From contig JAEYUU010000024.1 of assembly GCA_023429545.1 (NCBI GenBank), positions 1 through 9,031 of the forward strand: a stretch of 9,031 nt of DNA. The letters run 5' to 3'. Origin of the DNA: Verrucomicrobiota bacterium. Lineage in GTDB: Bacteria > Verrucomicrobiota > Verrucomicrobiia > Verrucomicrobiales > Verrucomicrobiaceae. The notes under the pieces were generated by a model. It had not been told where the DNA came from and made no database searches. It saw nothing but the letters and a program-made list of their open reading frames with translations. The translations under genes and the position numbers were made by a program. This document shows positions 7,901 through 9,031 of this stretch, in pieces. Position 1 is the stretch's first letter. Every line of letters begins with the position of its first letter.

Positions 7901-8021
7901 CCAGCGTCAGGCTACCAGCAGGGGCGGGAAGATTCGGGAATTTTTCAAGGCCAATCCGACTCCCACAAAGAGTCCGGATGACCATACCTTCGTCCCGGGC
8001 AAGGGCATGAAGAAGGTATAG
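4920..8021 (+). CDS. Putative effector: TcdA/TcdB-like glycosyltransferase with ankyrin-like repeats
   Basis: A 1033-residue protein in three parts. (1) Residues 1-95: polar, rich in Thr/Asp/Pro, no signal peptide. (2) About 96-360: a GT-A glycosyltransferase of the large-clostridial-toxin/sugar-DXD type. It opens with IPRIQHSIWVG (98-108, Trp106), continues with NPGWNVVLWTD, then AASDIIRLEVLHRFGGLYVD (204-223). Asp206, Arg210 and the metal-binding Asp223-x-Asp225 sit where TcdB has D270, R273 and D286-x-D288. TTSW (347-350) may equal the TcdB Ser518/Trp520 loop. (3) About 505-860: ankyrin-like units, clearest at 506-530 and 559-582 (TPLMAAVHGGQSEAVKFLMA), degenerate near 776-860; the rest is helical with a basic tail. 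The Cys protease, translocation and CROP parts of clostridial toxins are absent. Family knowledge suggests UDP-sugar transfer to a host protein; sugar, target and export route are unknown. Start ATG 4920 was chosen because upstream DNA is non-coding in character. Confidence 0.85.
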   Translation: MPNIDDILREEVTAKLVGTYDPTKTGDLSARTNLDPFGSLTTVTGPTLGKYDFDTMKPNQSVDFFEKMDLLGSDTVPDSTTIPPGSLNEDDGTVHQGIPRIQHSIWVGQPLNGDSEKKKAFMAQLVKNKNENPGWNVVLWTDQPRERFHKVPLDPDIVEMQKWAKDNGIKLASIDEIYGNKDNEMQLQFERRMEQNKSGTGRAAASDIIRLEVLHRFGGLYVDGDKPFKVPLDNVLEQAAGAKIKIKGVGPEKSGFASAQDLAGPQNCSICSAKGSEVTKAMLDKVQEEYGKDRLHLTSGATGMPLHDVWRAQRSEVIARSGPTIISSIAQGQGLMTMETIQAYTGTTSWSQEEKYQGYNRPKTLGDLSVTGQARVDNDIAIQGIKDGAPKLPKLPTGDLTKDQQERIGRAVRGGLTALAYTTSNEIGKLDLKHLQPHLDDPKHKLTPEEKQIALHATLKALGSDDFKGIRESVTSYSIPKELRITEESMDLLTNTGNFPNLKSDDLAVQRAALRGDVALLEDLRARGVSLTNKSTLTFDVGTHEDVAGMAGAVAMSGKMTPLMAAVHGGQSEAVKFLMAHSHSGGFSQDELKDQMEALNLAGRQGQTSLMTTIAEVAAHNIQSIVDDTERAKQMEVLNKGIAKAVGSLRSSLEDTKRQEPPVLEIEQLFDKLPSTGDYTQLGQGAGPLHLKDNRELAIQLKADGLSDDDIKRIEKLVTPNDLKGGLVKALTDGPVAKNLREQIVQKQEGGEQVINLLKRLDTVPSLKEGVKLATPDAFTNMMYKRNLEGVKKMVDEGFDVTDCDDPTKQQVTDTLVRTLGNNRETLEVGKSMGLGEDAILMSAGRQNKPELITEYLNSKRDVGEQIAVGDYDKEAQLAVAHAKFPNSEAGKNDYKNVDVTQLSVDQARELAQKAMVYSHDRLREGIKGDKSRVQGWNDLLESMKTQPNLQGDQTLKDMIDQTKNQLSGMRVKSQTVRDQLQVQANSVDSPDLSQRQATSRGGKIREFFKANPTPTKSPDDHTFVPGKGMKKV

Positions 8022-8050
8022 GGGGCAGTGGATTTGTGGCACCGTCCCAG

Positions 8051-8085
8051 CCCAAGGTGGTCCGAGATGCGTGCGCCGCCTTGGG
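8051..8085. terminator. Hairpin between convergent genes, possible transcript end
   Basis: CCCAAGGTGG (8051-8060) pairs with CCGCCTTGGG (8076-8085): a 10-bp stem with one G-T wobble and a 15-base loop, 29 bases after the effector stop. There is no T-tract on either side, so it is not a textbook intrinsic terminator. It lies between two converging genes and could protect or end both transcripts. Confidence 0.45.
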
Positions 8086-8214
8086 TTAGGATGGATGTTG
8101 AACGCGTTTCTGAGCCTCGACGGAAACGAGCATGGACGCCGCGGGGGCAAGCGCGCACGAGAACCGCGCTGCCGCGATGCGCGCCGTGCACCCGTCCTTT
8201 CAGGCCGAACTGCA

Positions 8215-8682
8215 CTACGGTCTGGCCGGCGGCTGCTTGGCTGCAGCCTGGATAACCGCCGCGAGATCCGTGGCTTCTTCCTTGGTCAGATTTCCTGAGA
8301 TGCGAAGCGTGCCGCCGGTTATGGGACTTGTGACCCGGGCGACCACCAGCAGCTTCCCATTCGAGAGCACGGCGAGTTGTTTGCCGTTGTGCTCCGTGGT
8401 AGCCTCGGCAAAGGCGGCCTTGCCCCGTTCATTAAAACGCACTTCCACCTCCCAGCGCGGTTCGTTGGCGCCAATGGACAGCACGGTGGCCTCTGCGACT
8501 GACTTGTGATCCAGCAGAGGCTCCTTCGCGCAGTAGATCGTTTCATCATCCCCCCACGGAGTCTTCACGGCTCCCGGTGTGCCGGGGGCGACGACAAGAC
8601 GGATTTCCAGAGGCGACTCCGCAGATGCCGTGTGCCATGAGAAGAGGCCCAACAGAAGAAAAGTGAGAGAAAGAAGCTTCAT
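8215..8682 (-). CDS. Secreted protein resembling the SecDF P1 head subdomain
   Basis: A 155-residue protein with a clean Sec signal peptide: MKLLSLTFLLLGLFSWHTASA, with probable cleavage after the ASA at 19-21. The mature part (about 48-146) follows the plan of the SecD P1 periplasmic head. A 'EPLLDHKSVAEATV' segment comes first (54-67), then WEVEVRFNERGKAAFAEATT (77-96), GKQLAVLSNGKLLVVARV (100-117), then SPITGGTLRISGNLTKEEA (119-137) and DLAAVI. In SecD this head contacts translocating polypeptide. Here there are no membrane helices and no SecD core, so the domain stands alone in the periplasm or outside. A translocation role cannot be assumed. The gene is convergent with the effector and follows a 212-bp gap containing a strong inverted repeat. 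No Shine-Dalgarno is evident before ATG 8682; the start rests on the signal peptide. The C-terminus is Pro/Ala-rich (KQPPARP). Confidence 0.8.
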   Translation of the reverse strand: MKLLSLTFLLLGLFSWHTASAESPLEIRLVVAPGTPGAVKTPWGDDETIYCAKEPLLDHKSVAEATVLSIGANEPRWEVEVRFNERGKAAFAEATTEHNGKQLAVLSNGKLLVVARVTSPITGGTLRISGNLTKEEATDLAAVIQAAAKQPPARP

Positions 8683-8734
8683 CGAAAAGAGAGGGAGCTT
8701 CGCTGAGGGATGGACGGGTGTCCACGGGCAATGT

Positions 8735-8767
8735 CTTCGCGAGTGATTGAACGATGATCTCGCGAAG
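8735..8767. repeat. Perfect 9-bp inverted repeat (hairpin) upstream of the SecD-head-like gene
   Basis: CTTCGCGAG (8735-8743) and CTCGCGAAG (8759-8767) are exact reverse complements around a 15-base loop. A further self-complementary CTCGCGAG lies at 8771-8778 and could pair with either arm. In the minus-strand transcript the hairpin lies 52 bases ahead of the start of the secreted protein, so it could be a terminator of the upstream gene or a leader structure. No T-run follows on the minus strand. Confidence 0.5.
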
Positions 8768-8894
8768 GGACTCGCGAGCTACGTGGGTGGCCACTTCGCT
8801 TTGAAATTTGCTGCTCGGCCCCTTCATCTGTTGTGGAGTGGCACCATGCGGCTGGAATGCCCGCATTTGTTGCCTCGTGTCTGCGTGTTACTCC

Positions 8895-9031
8895 TCATTC
8901 CCTCGCACTCACCCCGGCACCTGCAATTCTCCCCAAGTCCCCCAGCACCTCGGAGTACACGATCTCCGGGACTTCACCGAAAGGCACAATCCGCGGATCT
9001 GTTTTCATCTGTTCATGAGATACCATGATGT
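8895..9031 (-). CDS. C-terminal end of a gene entering from the right edge, possibly DUF4132-related
   Basis: The minus strand is open from the window edge to a TGA at 8895-8897. The last residues include TDPRIVPFGEVPEIVYSEVL followed by GDLGRIAGAGVSARE. This reads like real protein rather than a shadow: mixed hydrophobic and acidic residues with no runs of Arg/Pro/Ala. The phrase VPEIVYSEVLGDL resembles the 'VP..VFSEV.RD' stretch I associate with the DUF4132 domain, but a full DUF4132 protein continues well past that point, so this would be a short or truncated end. An ATG at 9026 could make it a 43-residue independent ORF, but a longer gene extending beyond the window is more likely. Family assignment is tentative. 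Confidence 0.42.
   Translation of the reverse strand, partial: IMVSHEQMKTDPRIVPFGEVPEIVYSEVLGDLGRIAGAGVSARE

Noticed and set aside
8546..8866. 106-codon minus-strand frame overlapping the start of the SecD-head-like gene
   Set aside because: Overlaps the signal peptide out of frame and ends in low-complexity residues; only the middle part looks faintly protein-like, noted as a possible relic.
8747..9028. 93-codon plus-strand frame at the right edge
   Set aside because: Pro/Ser/Arg/His-rich product, antisense to a better minus-strand C-terminal frame.
1..9031. Search for CRISPR arrays, tRNA or rRNA genes, insertion sequences and attachment sites
   Set aside because: No regularly spaced repeats, no tRNA-like cloverleaf, no transposase or integrase and no terminal inverted repeats were seen by eye.

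Overview
The window is about 60% GC by eye, gene-dense and bacterial. Shine-Dalgarno signals are weak or absent in front of most starts. The gene types (a cysteinyl-tRNA synthetase with a HIGN signature, DUF4132/MolR-like HEAT proteins, a stand-alone SecD-head-like secreted protein, a large eukaryote-style effector) fit an environmental Gram-negative, most likely of the Planctomycetes-Verrucomicrobia group and perhaps near Verrucomicrobium. That placement is inference from gene flavour, not from a marker search.

Left block (1-3025): a gene running off the left edge on the minus strand (only an N-terminal hydrophobic segment is visible), an MFS transporter on the minus strand, and, divergent from it across a very short gap, cysS, the housekeeping anchor of the window. 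Middle block (3026-4679, plus strand): a small membrane protein with two TM segments and a BamE/SmpA-like C-terminal motif, then a 334-residue protein whose C-terminal half looks like the HEAT segment of DUF4132 proteins but which ends before a DUF4132 domain.

Main feature (4680-8021): a 240-bp intergenic region, whose last 120 bases have only 40% GC by my count, precedes a single 1033-codon gene. Its product has a TcdA/TcdB-type (large clostridial toxin-like) GT-A glycosyltransferase domain with a clear ASD...R...YVDGD signature, followed by ankyrin-like repeats. It has no signal peptide and no LCT-type autoprotease, translocation or CROP modules. I read it as a candidate host-directed (eukaryote-directed) glycosyltransferase effector standing alone, delivered by a secretion system encoded elsewhere.

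Right block (8022-9031): a convergent intergenic hairpin, a minus-strand secreted protein resembling the SecDF P1 head subdomain, a structured 5' region with a perfect 9-bp inverted repeat, and the C-terminal end of another minus-strand gene entering from the right edge. That last gene has a short stretch resembling DUF4132. Apart from the possible transporter/left-edge pair and the compact cysS-to-HEAT stretch there is no convincing operon; the effector gene is flanked by non-coding DNA on both sides and looks like an independent transcription unit.
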